64,000 nucleotides of DNA, taken from NCBI GenBank assembly GCA_944325625.1, contig CALVAP010000002.1, forward strand, positions 57,154-121,153. The letters run 5' to 3'. The stretch is from Candidatus Gastranaerophilales bacterium. Lineage in GTDB: Bacteria > Cyanobacteriota > Vampirovibrionia > Gastranaerophilales > Gastranaerophilaceae. Under the pieces are notes generated by a model that was not told where the DNA came from, did not search any database, and worked only from the letters and a program-made list of their open reading frames with translations. Of this stretch, positions 53,470-61,703 are shown piece by piece (the first letter of the stretch is position 1; every line of letters starts with the position of its first letter). The translations under genes and the position numbers were made by a program.

Positions 53470-53982
53470 ATGGCCAAGGTCCTTTTGTTAAACAGTAATG
53501 AGAAGCCCCTGCACGTTACGAGTTGGAAACGGGCATTGGTTCTGCTTATTAAGGGAAAGGCAAGGTGTGCTGAGCATATTAGTAATATTGAGGATTATAT
53601 AAACATTGAAAATCAATATATTCCCAGAATAATTAAGATGAATTATAATGTGGCAGTTCCTGATATGGAACTGCCATTTTGTCGGGAGAATATATTTATA
53701 AGAGATGATTATACCTGCCAGTATTGCGGAAGAAAAATGTCATACGCAGAACTTACGCTTGATCATGTTTATCCAAAGTCGAGATTTGGACCGGATATCT
53801 GGGAAAATATTGTTGCCTGTTGTAAGGAGTGTAATCAGTATAAGGCGGACAGAACACCAAAAGAAGCTGGCATGAAGCTTCTTAGACGTCCATTTAGACC
53901 TCAAGATTATTTGGATTTTGAGCTCAAAAAGTATTCCAAAATAGACTCAGATTATTGGCTAAAATATCTTAAGGCAAGCTAG
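53470..53982 (+). CDS. HNH endonuclease family protein of cyanobacterial type
   Basis: 170 residues from ATG 53470 (MAKVLLLNSNEKPLHVTSWK); an ATG at 53455 adds five residues. The N-terminal domain with 'LN....PL.VTSW.RA..L...GKA' is common to a widespread group in cyanobacteria and other phyla. The C-terminal HNH/zinc finger has CQYCGRKM, LTLDHVYPKS (D-H) and NIVACCKECNQYKADRTP. All four zinc Cys and the HNH residues are present. The function of the family is unknown; it is chromosomal and not linked here to a mobile element. Confidence 0.87.
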   Translation: MAKVLLLNSNEKPLHVTSWKRALVLLIKGKARCAEHISNIEDYINIENQYIPRIIKMNYNVAVPDMELPFCRENIFIRDDYTCQYCGRKMSYAELTLDHVYPKSRFGPDIWENIVACCKECNQYKADRTPKEAGMKLLRRPFRPQDYLDFELKKYSKIDSDYWLKYLKAS

Positions 53983-54047
53983 ATGGTTTTGCAAAACCAA
54001 GAGTAATATGATAAAATTAAAGCGTTAGCAAGGCTGTGAGGTAAAAA

Positions 54048-54821
54048 ATTAAAAAGAAGTGCGCGTTTTCTGTTGCTGAAGCGATGGTTGTATTATTAAT
54101 TATGAGTATTGTTTTGGGAGTCTCGGCGCCACTTATTTCTAAGCAGTCAAAGAAAATTGTTGAAGATAGGAATAAAGTAGATATTTTGGTTCCATACGGG
54201 GCAGTTATGTTTTTTGATCCGGAGCTTGTTAAAAAGTGTCCAAGCGGTTGGGAAAAACTGCCTTCCAAATACGAAGGAAGATTTATAAGAACATCCGGTA
54301 CATATGATGTTTGCGATAAAGACGGAGAAAATTCTGCGTCAGGACGTTGTAATTTTAATGTGGATAAAACTGTTAATCTTGAGCCGGGAACATTTTCAGG
54401 CGATAGTATGAGGCGGATTAAGGGAACCTTCCCTGGTATGGATGCTGATGTAGCTATGTATTCATCCCTTTTAATAGATAGATCAATTGGTATACCGAAT
54501 TCTTATGTTAAGGCTCTTAAAGATTTAAAAATTTTAACAGGGGTATTTGACTATGTAAAGCCAGCCGATGCGGGGGATGCTTGGGATGCGGGCAATTATC
54601 AAAGTTATATGTATAGTAAACTTTCAAAGGAGTACTCAACACATGGCGACTATATTAGATACATAGACCCATCTATACTCTCATTTACTCCTAGTTCAGC
54701 AGGTCCTTATTTCTATTTTTTCTTAACAAAATTTGATTCCAAGCTTATGGTTCCAACAGCAGAAGAAACTACACCCAAAAGTGTTTCCATGCTGGCATGC
54801 AGAAAAATTTCAAAAGACTAA
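54048..54821 (+). CDS. Prepilin-like protein with tail-collar-like C-terminal domain; ATT start
   Basis: 257 residues if initiated at ATT 54048, which lies 8 nt after GTGAGG and just after an in-frame stop (54042). The N-terminus is then a short basic leader KKKCA followed by FSVAEAMVVLLIMSIVLG, a type IV prepilin cleavage/methylation motif with Ala instead of Gly at -1, Phe +1 and Glu +5. The first ATG (54084) would destroy this motif. The rest (GAVMFFDPELVKKCPSGWEKL, GRFIRTSG, and C-terminal SVSMLACRK) resembles the collar/tip domains of phage tail fibres and shufflon-type pilins. The frameshifted gene at 61056 is a homologue. Confidence 0.75.
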   Translation: MKKKCAFSVAEAMVVLLIMSIVLGVSAPLISKQSKKIVEDRNKVDILVPYGAVMFFDPELVKKCPSGWEKLPSKYEGRFIRTSGTYDVCDKDGENSASGRCNFNVDKTVNLEPGTFSGDSMRRIKGTFPGMDADVAMYSSLLIDRSIGIPNSYVKALKDLKILTGVFDYVKPADAGDAWDAGNYQSYMYSKLSKEYSTHGDYIRYIDPSILSFTPSSAGPYFYFFLTKFDSKLMVPTAEETTPKSVSMLACRKISKD

Positions 54822-54828
54822 GCTGATG

Positions 54829-55407
54829 TTAGAATTCGTCCGAGTCTATTTCTTTTTTAATATAAATTCCGAAACCAAGTGGTTTGTATGAATTTAGGTT
54901 ATTCTTAAGATAAAAATTCTCTTTATTAAGTTCGTTTAACTTGTGGCGAAGATTCTCGTTTTCAGTCTTTGAACGAATAAGTTCAACCACAACTTCGTCC
55001 ATCCCGTCAAGTTTTTCATCTAATACGGAAACAATTTTGTTGGATAAATTTTCCTCAAGAATATTTAAGGTATTATTTAACCTTTCGATTGTATCAATAG
55101 CAGCTTTAGTCAACTTGGCGTCAACCACTACTTGAGGCTCTTTTTTAGCAGGAAGCATAGCAGCCTTTTGTTTTTCTGCTTGCGCCTTTAGGGCCTGTGT
55201 TTGTAAATCTTGAACACGCTTTAAAATTTTTACATCATCTCTCGAAAAATATGTCTGTCCTTTAGAATTTTTCTTCGGAACAAGCGAAATTTTCTTACAA
55301 AGGTTAATAATTCGTTCGTTATCAACATTTAACAAATCCCTGACCATTTTAGGTGTAAAAGCTTTATTTTCGCTTTTTTCTTTGTTATAACCCAATTCTT
55401 GCAGCAT
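54829..55407 (-). CDS. MerR-like helix-turn-helix protein with coiled-coil tail
   Basis: 192 residues. Residues about 16-66 (FTPKMVRDLLNVDNERIINL, then KNSKGQTYFSRDDVKILKRV) match the MerR-type HTH with its wing. The middle is Ala/Lys-rich and about 95-180 is a long coiled coil (ERLNNTLNILEENLSNKIVS, ENENLRHKLNELNKENFYLK). No effector-binding domain. This is the layout of chromosome/plasmid-binding or structural HTH proteins rather than a metal-sensing MerR. Convergent with the prepilin gene, 7 bp apart. Confidence 0.7.
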   Translation of the reverse strand: MLQELGYNKEKSENKAFTPKMVRDLLNVDNERIINLCKKISLVPKKNSKGQTYFSRDDVKILKRVQDLQTQALKAQAEKQKAAMLPAKKEPQVVVDAKLTKAAIDTIERLNNTLNILEENLSNKIVSVLDEKLDGMDEVVVELIRSKTENENLRHKLNELNKENFYLKNNLNSYKPLGFGIYIKKEIDSDEF

Positions 55408-55512
55408 GACTTTCCTCTCTATCTAACATGATTATATTTTAAATTTCATTGAAGATAAAGAAAAAAAACGAGATTTGTGCAAATTATTTACATTGCATAA
55501 CATGTTCAATTG

Positions 55513-56445
55513 TTATTTGGAAGCAGGTTCTTTTCTAAACAGAGAGAACACCATATTAGATAAAATAGAAATTCCTATGCCAAGTCCAAACCATTTGGCA
55601 GCACCTTTCAGTCGTGCTTTTGGTAATTTGGACTTTATTTCCTCATAACAGACCCTAAGGTCATCTAATTCTGAGTCGATGAGCATTTGTTTGAGTGCCT
55701 TTTGAGCAGTTGATCTTGAAATTTTCCCTTCACTGTTTGCATAATTTAGCATAAAGCTTATTGTTTTTCCTTCAGCAAGTTTTAGGTATGCTTTTTTTGT
55801 ATATTCAGAGTAAAATTTCAAGCAGTCTTGGGTTGTTGGTTTAGACCCAATTGGGAATGTCTTTTCAAAAGCTTTGAGATATCCTTTGTTATAATTATTT
55901 TCACGTAAACCCTTCAGGAACTCCTCAGTTACTTCTTTTTCATCCATTAGGATGGGGGATATTTTCCCCAGACTGGTTTCTATATTTTTCAGGTGTTTTT
56001 CCAGTTGAGCCGGTGATTTAATTGCTTTGTTGTAGCTTTTAATAAGTTCTTCTTTGCTGAGTTCAGTTTTATCTTTAAAAATTTCTTCAATACATTGTTG
56101 TGGCAGTGTTTCTGCTTTTTCTTTTATAAGCTTAATTTGATTAAAGGCTTGTTTGATTGGGCTGTCTTCTTGTAAATCATTTAGTTTTTTTGTTGCGGAC
56201 TCAAACTTATCCTTATCTAATTGCAAGAGGGAGTTTGGTCCACCTATCTTGTCTTGAGCAAACCAAGTCGAGCCTAAGATAGCACACATAATACCAGACC
56301 AAAAAGTGCTTCTGGCTTCAGGACTCAACTCCGGTTGTTGGGGTATTTGTTGTGATGGGGTTACAGAAGTTGTTTGGATATTGTTTGGTGTCAACGTTGT
56401 GTTTGCAACATTATTATTTACAATATTTGGAATTAAACTTGTCAT
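55513..56445 (-). CDS. Unknown membrane-anchored protein, probably lineage-specific
   Basis: 310 residues. Begins with a Thr/Asn/Pro/Gln-rich stretch of about 45 residues, then a weak hydrophobic segment (FWSGIMCAILGSTWFA), a long charged helical region, and a C-terminal membrane helix (WFGLGIGISILSNMVFSLF) ending in a basic tail. No family recognised. General layout is like the proteins at 18359 and 34621. Confidence 0.68.
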   Translation of the reverse strand: MTSLIPNIVNNNVANTTLTPNNIQTTSVTPSQQIPQQPELSPEARSTFWSGIMCAILGSTWFAQDKIGGPNSLLQLDKDKFESATKKLNDLQEDSPIKQAFNQIKLIKEKAETLPQQCIEEIFKDKTELSKEELIKSYNKAIKSPAQLEKHLKNIETSLGKISPILMDEKEVTEEFLKGLRENNYNKGYLKAFEKTFPIGSKPTTQDCLKFYSEYTKKAYLKLAEGKTISFMLNYANSEGKISRSTAQKALKQMLIDSELDDLRVCYEEIKSKLPKARLKGAAKWFGLGIGISILSNMVFSLFRKEPASK

Positions 56446-56545
56446 ATTAACCCTTCCTTTATAGTATACAAAACCAGTAATACTAATAAATTGCCGATTT
56501 ATGATTAATATTGTGAAAGTTGTTACAAAAGTTTTTTTAACGATT

Positions 56546-57928
56546 TTATTTTGTTAAAAGAGCTTCTTCTTTATGTACACAGGCGCAGATAGCATCCATA
56601 AGTCTCTTTACGGGAATTATTTCGATATTAAAATCTTTTTGATTAAGATGAGAAGCTGCGGGAACTATTACTTTTTTAAATCCGAGTTTTTCGGATTCTT
56701 TAACACGATTTTCAATACTGCTTACGTTTCTAATCTCGCCGGAAAGCCCGACTTCACCGATAATAACAGTATCAGGACTCACAATTACATCTCTTGCGCA
56801 AGTTGCAACAGCAAGAGCAATTCCTAAATCTGCGGCAGGTTCATCAATGTCAATGCCCCCTATAACATTAACATATACATCTAATTTGCTGAGGTTTAAG
56901 CCTATCCTTTTTTCAAGTACGGCAAGAATTTGAAGTAAACGATTGTAATCAATACCGTTTACAACTCTTCGAGGAGAGGGGTAAGAGGTTTGCCCGACAA
57001 GAGCTTGAAGTTCAATTAATACAGGGCGTATGCCCTCTTTTGCAGCTATAACTATGTTCCCTGAGGTTATGTTTTTTTCACGTTCATGCAAGAAAAGTTC
57101 GCTTGGGTTAAGAACTTCTTTGAGCCCGTTGTCGCACATTTCAAATATACCTACTTCTGAAGTATTTCCAAAACGATTTTTGATGGAGCGTAATATTCTG
57201 TATGATTTATACCTGTCCCCTTCAAAGTAAATAACGGTATCAACCATATGCTCAAGCACCTTAGGTCCTGCAATTGTACCATCTTTTGTAACGTGCCCAA
57301 CGACTATAACGGTTATATTTTGAGATTTAGCGATATTCATCAACTCGTTTGTGCATTCTCTAATTTGAGAAACACTTCCAGGGGAGGAGGTTATATTCTG
57401 TGTATAGACCGCCTGAATACTGTCTATGATAAGTACGTCAGGCTGAACTTCTTTAATTTGTTGTTTTATGAGTTCAAAATTAGATTGAGAATAAACAAAC
57501 AAACTGGGCGCATCCACGTTAAGTCTTTGAGCTCGAAGTTTAACTTGTGAAACAGATTCTTCTGCAGAGACATATAATACTTTTTGATTTTTTGCTATGG
57601 AGTTTGAGGTTTGTAAGAGGATTGTAGATTTTCCTATTCCGGGATCGCCTGCAATCAGGACAATTGAGCCCTGAACAAATCCCCCGCCAAGAGTTCTGTC
57701 AAATTCTGACAAGCCTGTTGTAAATCTTATGGACTGACTTAATTGAACGGAATTTATAGGACAAGCCGGTTCTGTATTATCGGTTATAGTCGAATTTGGT
57801 ATTAAATTATCGGTTTCGATCTCCTCTGTAATAGTTCCCCAAGCACCGCAATCGGGACATTTGCCGATATATTTTATCGTTTCATAACCGCATTCTTGGC
57901 ATATCCATTTTGTTTTAGTTTTTGCCAT
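56546..57928 (-). CDS. radA: DNA repair protein RadA (Sms)
   Basis: 460 residues from MAKTKTKW; an ATG three codons earlier (57937) is equally possible. Zinc finger CQECG...CPDCG (residues about 9-27). RecA-like ATPase with Walker A GDPGIGKSTILL, the RadA motif KNRFGNTSEVGIF, and a C-terminal Lon-like domain (GGIDIDEPAADLGIALAVAT). Promotes branch migration of recombination intermediates. Co-directional with kdsA, 20 bp downstream of it. Confidence 0.95.
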   Translation of the reverse strand: MAKTKTKWICQECGYETIKYIGKCPDCGAWGTITEEIETDNLIPNSTITDNTEPACPINSVQLSQSIRFTTGLSEFDRTLGGGFVQGSIVLIAGDPGIGKSTILLQTSNSIAKNQKVLYVSAEESVSQVKLRAQRLNVDAPSLFVYSQSNFELIKQQIKEVQPDVLIIDSIQAVYTQNITSSPGSVSQIRECTNELMNIAKSQNITVIVVGHVTKDGTIAGPKVLEHMVDTVIYFEGDRYKSYRILRSIKNRFGNTSEVGIFEMCDNGLKEVLNPSELFLHEREKNITSGNIVIAAKEGIRPVLIELQALVGQTSYPSPRRVVNGIDYNRLLQILAVLEKRIGLNLSKLDVYVNVIGGIDIDEPAADLGIALAVATCARDVIVSPDTVIIGEVGLSGEIRNVSSIENRVKESEKLGFKKVIVPAASHLNQKDFNIEIIPVKRLMDAICACVHKEEALLTK

Positions 57929-57948
57929 AAATCGCATAGCCTTAATTT

Positions 57949-58773
57949 TTACTGTCTAACAAGTTTAAAAATATCATTACAAATTTTAAAAAGAGCTTTG
58001 GCATCGGATAATTTAATCATATTAGGTCCGTCGCAAAGAGCATTATTCGGGTCTGGGTGGACTTCAAAGAACAATGCATTTACGCCTGCGGCGCAAGCAG
58101 CTCTGGCGAGAATAGGAACAAACTTTCTATCTCCGCCTGAGCAATTTCCAAGTCCGCCGGGGAGTTGGACGCTATGTGTTGCATCAAATACAACGGGATA
58201 GCCTATTTCCTGCATAATTTGAATTCCTCTCATATCGGTAACAAGGTTGTTGTATCCGAAGGTTGTGCCCCTATCCGTAAAAAGAATTTTATCATTACCC
58301 GAGTCGGAAACTTTTTGGGCAAGTGACTTCATTTGCTCCGGTGCGAGGAATTGCCCTTTTTTAATGTTGACTATTTTACCGGTTTTTGCGGCAGCAACAA
58401 GAAGGTCAGTTTGTCTGCAAAGGAATGCAGGAATTTGTAAAATGTCAGCAACTTGTGCCACTATAGAGGCTTGTTCCGGTGAATGAATATCGGTTACGAT
58501 TGGAACATTGAATTTTGTTTTAACTTCGTTCAAAATTTTCAAGCCTTTGTCAAGCCCCGGACCTCTGAATGAATTGATAGAGCTTCTGTTTGCTTTATCA
58601 AATGATGATTTAAATACAAAGTTGATACCGAGTTCGGATGTTATTTTTTTGAGTTCTTGAGCGGTTTGCATTATTAAATCTTTATTTTCAATTACACAAG
58701 GACCGGCAAGTATTGTTAATTTGTCGGAGCCTATTTCAAAATCATTAAGTTTAATTTTTTTTATATCGGTCAT
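57949..58773 (-). CDS. kdsA: 2-dehydro-3-deoxyphosphooctonate aldolase (Kdo-8-phosphate synthase)
   Basis: 274 residues. Condenses arabinose 5-phosphate with phosphoenolpyruvate. Motifs are ILAGPCVIEN, FKSSFDKANRSS, VTDIHSPEQ, LCRQTDLLVAAAKTG, FDATHSVQLPGG and FFEVHPDPNNALCDGPNM. Within the first motif, Cys in GPC and the downstream His/Glu/Asp suggest the metal-dependent class is possible. Supplies Kdo for WaaA (36627). Confidence 0.95.
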   Translation of the reverse strand: MTDIKKIKLNDFEIGSDKLTILAGPCVIENKDLIMQTAQELKKITSELGINFVFKSSFDKANRSSINSFRGPGLDKGLKILNEVKTKFNVPIVTDIHSPEQASIVAQVADILQIPAFLCRQTDLLVAAAKTGKIVNIKKGQFLAPEQMKSLAQKVSDSGNDKILFTDRGTTFGYNNLVTDMRGIQIMQEIGYPVVFDATHSVQLPGGLGNCSGGDRKFVPILARAACAAGVNALFFEVHPDPNNALCDGPNMIKLSDAKALFKICNDIFKLVRQ

Positions 58774-58808
58774 AGTATCCTCTTTTTTGCGTAAAAATGC
58801 TTTAAAAA

Positions 58809-58837
58809 TTGAACTTTTTGCAATTTCATAATATAAT
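58809..58837 (+). promoter_or_regulatory. Sigma-70-type promoter of pilT
   Basis: TTGAAC (58809-58814), 17-nt spacer, TATAAT (58832-58837), about 80 nt upstream of the pilT ATG. Confidence 0.6.
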
Positions 58838-58849
58838 ACATTATATTAT
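58828..58849. repeat. Perfect inverted repeat in the kdsA-pilT divergent spacer
   Basis: Arms ATAATATAAT / ATTATATTAT with a 2-nt spacer. It contains a TATAAT on each strand, so it may simply be two face-to-face -10 boxes. Confidence 0.5.
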
Positions 58850-58917
58850 AGTTTGGTATTTTAATCTCAAAACTGGGAAAAAATGTAAAATAAGTTTATG
58901 AAATAACGGAGCTTAGA

Positions 58918-59994
58918 ATGTTAATAGATGAATTGTTGGAGTTAGTTCGAGATAGAAAAGCAAGCGATTTGCATATATCAGCAGGATTGCCACCGGTAAT
59001 TCGTGTTGACGGTCAGTTGATAAGGGTTGATATGCAAAAATTGACTGCAGACGATGTTGAGTCGCTAGTTTTTCCGATGCTCAACAACGAACAAAGAAGG
59101 ACGCTTGAGCAATACTGGGAGTTGGACCTCTCTTATGGTGTATATGGTTTGGGAAGGTTCCGTGTAAATATATACAAAGATAGAGGGAATTACGCAGCAG
59201 CATTTCGTTCGATTAATTCAGAGGCACCGTCATTTGAACAGTTGGGGTTGCCTGAGATTGTTCGTGAGATAACTGACAAGCCTCGCGGTCTGATACTTGT
59301 TACAGGTCCTACAGGGTCCGGTAAATCAACGACTTTGGCGACGATGGTTGATCATATTAACTGCAATCGTGCAGAGCACATTTTAACCATTGAAGATCCG
59401 GTGGAGTTTGTGCATACATCAAAGAAAAGTATTGTTCACCAACGTGAATTAGGACAAGACACTCGTTCATTTGCAAACGCATTGAAATCAGCACTTCGTG
59501 AGGATCCGGATGTTATTCTGGTTGGTGAGCTTCGTGATTTGGAAACAATTTCACTTGCCATAACAGCGGCAGAAACAGGTCACTTGGTAATGGGAACGTT
59601 GCACACCTCATCCGCAGCGCAAACGGTTGACCGTATGATTGATGTTTTCCCTGAAGGACAACAGCAACAAATAAGAATTATGTTGTCAAACTCATTGGCG
59701 GCAGTATTTGCGCAAACGCTTTTACCTCGTTTGTCCGAAGACGGTGTAACGAAAAAAGGCAGAATTATGGCGCAAGAGATACTTATTGTAAACTCAGCGG
59801 TATCTAACCTTATTCGTGAAGGTAAAACGGCTCAGTTATACTCGGTAATGCAAACAGGGGCAAGTTATGGAATGCAAACTATAGAGATGGCATTGAAGGA
59901 TTTGTATTTGAATAAGAAAATCTCTATGGATGATGCGCTTGCCAAAACCACTCGTCCGGATGAGTTCAAGCGCCTTGTAGGACTATACACTTAA
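58918..59994 (+). CDS. pilT: Type IV pilus retraction ATPase PilT
   Basis: 358 residues. N-terminal PAS-like domain (SDLHISAGLPPVIRVDG), Walker A GPTGSGKSTTLATM, Asp box and His box region (DEDPD-type as LREDPDVILVGELRD; GHLVMGTLHTSSAAQT), and the PilT-specific AIRNLIRE-like sequence SNLIREGKTAQLYS near the C-terminus. Powers pilus retraction and twitching. It overlaps the following secreted-protein gene by one base (TAATG). Confidence 0.95.
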   Translation: MLIDELLELVRDRKASDLHISAGLPPVIRVDGQLIRVDMQKLTADDVESLVFPMLNNEQRRTLEQYWELDLSYGVYGLGRFRVNIYKDRGNYAAAFRSINSEAPSFEQLGLPEIVREITDKPRGLILVTGPTGSGKSTTLATMVDHINCNRAEHILTIEDPVEFVHTSKKSIVHQRELGQDTRSFANALKSALREDPDVILVGELRDLETISLAITAAETGHLVMGTLHTSSAAQTVDRMIDVFPEGQQQQIRIMLSNSLAAVFAQTLLPRLSEDGVTKKGRIMAQEILIVNSAVSNLIREGKTAQLYSVMQTGASYGMQTIEMALKDLYLNKKISMDDALAKTTRPDEFKRLVGLYT

Positions 59995-60626
59995 TGAAGA
60001 AATTTTTCTTATCAATTATTTGTGTACTTCTGTTATCACATCATGGTTTAGCCTTTAATGTTTTGCAAGAAAATGAGAAATATAGAAGAGAGTTGAATTC
60101 TCTTTCGGGCAGACAGCATGCCGAGAATATCAAGCACTTGTATTACTACAAAGGTCCTGTTAACTATGTTGGGAGCTATTCTTCTGTGTCTTCCGGCTCA
60201 TCTTCTACAAAAAAAGACATATATGTAAAAAAGGGTGTAAAATTTAAAGTAGACACAGAAAAACAAGAACAACGTTTGAAAGAAGCACAAAGTACGCAGG
60301 AAAAAGTAACAGCAAAGGAAATCGAAGAAAAGCAAGAACTTCAATCCGATAAGCCTAGTGCTAAGCAAGTGCAAAAAATTATTAAATCAGAATCCAAAGA
60401 AAAAAACGAAAAAAAGATTACAGATGTGACTAAGGCTCAAGTTATCCAAAAAGAAAAGCCCAAAGTTCAACAGGATAAAAAATTCCAGCAAAAAATGCAA
60501 TTAGATATACCAAAGGTGAACGTTAATGGTACTGTAAAAAATCTTGCACAACCACTCAAGAAAAAGGCTGAACCCAAATCAGATATGCCTCAAATTCCAT
60601 TAGGAAAAAATGCTGATGCGGAATGA
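59994..60626 (+). CDS. Exported Lys/Glu/Gln-rich protein downstream of pilT
   Basis: 210 residues. Signal peptide about 1-20 (FFLSIICVLLLSHHGLA). A short region YYYKGPVNYVGSYSS is followed by Ser-rich and then highly charged, repetitive sequence (KQEQRLKEAQSTQEKVTAKE and similar), probably unstructured or coiled. No Cys. No family recognised. Translational coupling to pilT suggests an envelope role in pilus function, which is inference. Confidence 0.75.
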   Translation: MKKFFLSIICVLLLSHHGLAFNVLQENEKYRRELNSLSGRQHAENIKHLYYYKGPVNYVGSYSSVSSGSSSTKKDIYVKKGVKFKVDTEKQEQRLKEAQSTQEKVTAKEIEEKQELQSDKPSAKQVQKIIKSESKEKNEKKITDVTKAQVIQKEKPKVQQDKKFQQKMQLDIPKVNVNGTVKNLAQPLKKKAEPKSDMPQIPLGKNADAE

Positions 60627-60697
60627 AGTGGTTTTGCGAGTAACTATAAAATAGTATATGGAAAAACACAATAAAAAGTTTTAAAAATTAAAAGGGT

Positions 60698-60919
60698 TTA
60701 GTCAAAAAAATTTTTAATATCAATTTTGAAAAATTCAGCGAGGTAATACAATGTCTCTGTACTTGCGAGATTTTTACCCCGCTCAATGCAAGAGATATGC
60801 TCTCTTGACATATTTACATGTTCAGCGAGTTTTTCTTGCGACAAGCCATGCTCCAACCTCAGAGCCTTCACCTTTCGACCTATACTGTTTCTTAGTTTGC
60901 GAATACCCATATAAAACAT
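60698..60919 (-). CDS. XRE-family (Cro/CI-type) repressor
   Basis: 73 residues, essentially one HTH_3 domain: GRKVKALRLEHGLSQEKLAE, then MSREHISCIERGKNLASTET and LAEFFKIDIKNFF. An ATG at 60910 (MGIRKLRNSIG) is an alternative start. It has no sensor or protease-sensitive domain. Two near-identical inverted repeats lie directly upstream and beyond them the strong promoter of the broken prepilin gene, so autoregulation and control of that gene are likely. Confidence 0.88.
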   Translation of the reverse strand: MFYMGIRKLRNSIGRKVKALRLEHGLSQEKLAEHVNMSREHISCIERGKNLASTETLYYLAEFFKIDIKNFFD

Positions 60920-60927
60920 ATTGACAT

Positions 60928-60960
60928 GTAATATCGGTATTACAGCAATATTGATATTAC
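60928..60960. promoter_or_regulatory. Paired operator-like inverted repeats
   Basis: GTAATATCGGTATTAC (60928-60943) and GCAATATTGATATTAC (60945-60960), centres 17 bp apart, with a partial third copy (TTATTGGTATT, about 60984-60994) overlapping the -35 of the plus-strand promoter. The spacing and symmetry suit a Cro/CI-type dimer. Confidence 0.65.
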
Positions 60961-60992
60961 AAAAATATAAAATATCCTTGCTTTTATTGGTA

Positions 60993-61020
60993 TTGACAGG
61001 TTTATAATTTGTGTTATAAT
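60993..61020 (+). promoter_or_regulatory. Near-consensus promoter of the frameshifted prepilin gene
   Basis: TTGACA (60993-60998), 16-nt spacer, TATAAT (61015-61020), the best sigma-70 match in the window. It adjoins the XRE operators. Confidence 0.7.
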
Positions 61021-61055
61021 ATTTCTTAAGTTAGAGGCTTTAATAGGTAAAAACA

Positions 61056-61681
61056 ATGTTTATGGGGCATAGAAGTAAAAGTGTAAATTCGTTAACGCAG
61101 AGGAACGCTTTTTCAGTAGCAGAAGCAATGATAACATTGATGCGGTTAGTTTAGCACTGGCGGCATCGGCACCGATAATTTCAAAGTCGATGAAGAATAC
61201 AGCAACGGGGAATTTGCAAATTCAGCAGTTAATTAATCGAATAGAAAAGCTGGAAGAAGGAGGAACTGCTCCGGTTGGCGCCGTTATGTTTTTTGATCTT
61301 GCGAGTTGTCCCGAGCATTGGGAGCCATTGGTAAATAAGTACCCTGATGCAAAGGGCGCGTTTATAAGAAATATATCCGGAATATCTCGTGGTTTAGGTA
61401 GTTTCCAGCAGAGTGCAGCTCCGAATATATGGGGGCGTTTTGCTTCAGAGGATTCTTATGCTCTAGAAACGCTATATTATTTGTCAGATAGTTATCGTGG
61501 TGCGTTTACGGGTGAGTGGCGTACAGAGGGCGGGAACCAAGACTCTCAGAATGGCACATATGCGGTAAAATATGCTATAAGTTTTGATGCATCAAGGGTT
61601 TCTCCGGTATACGGGCGTGATGAAGCGGATGAAGTCAGACCTGATAACATAGCGCTGCTTGCGTGCAGACGATTTGAATAG
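61056..61681 (+). pseudogene. Prepilin-like protein with tail-collar-like domain, frameshifted
   Basis: Frame 1 from ATG 61056 (AGG nine bases upstream) reads a basic leader and NAFSVAEAMITLM, the same A/FSVAEA prepilin motif as at 54048, then hits TAG at 61152. The second frame resumes with VSLALAASAPIISKSMKN (from 61145) and continues to 61681 with GAVMFFDLASCPEHWEPL, GAFIRNISG and IALLACRR, homologous to the intact gene. Joining needs one base inserted (or two removed) near 61140-61145. It may be a true mutation, an assembly error or a programmed event. An internal ATG at 61190 would yield only a cytoplasmic fragment. Confidence 0.8.
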
Positions 61682-61703
61682 TTAACACTATTTTTAAAAT
61701 TTG

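Noticed and set aside
54084..54821. ATG at 54084 as the start of the prepilin gene
   Set aside because: It would begin inside the methylation motif and remove the leader and cleavage site that are plainly encoded upstream.
61190..61681. Stand-alone gene starting at ATG 61190
   Set aside because: The start is internal to a prepilin-like gene whose 5' part is visible in another frame; no ribosome-binding site precedes this ATG.
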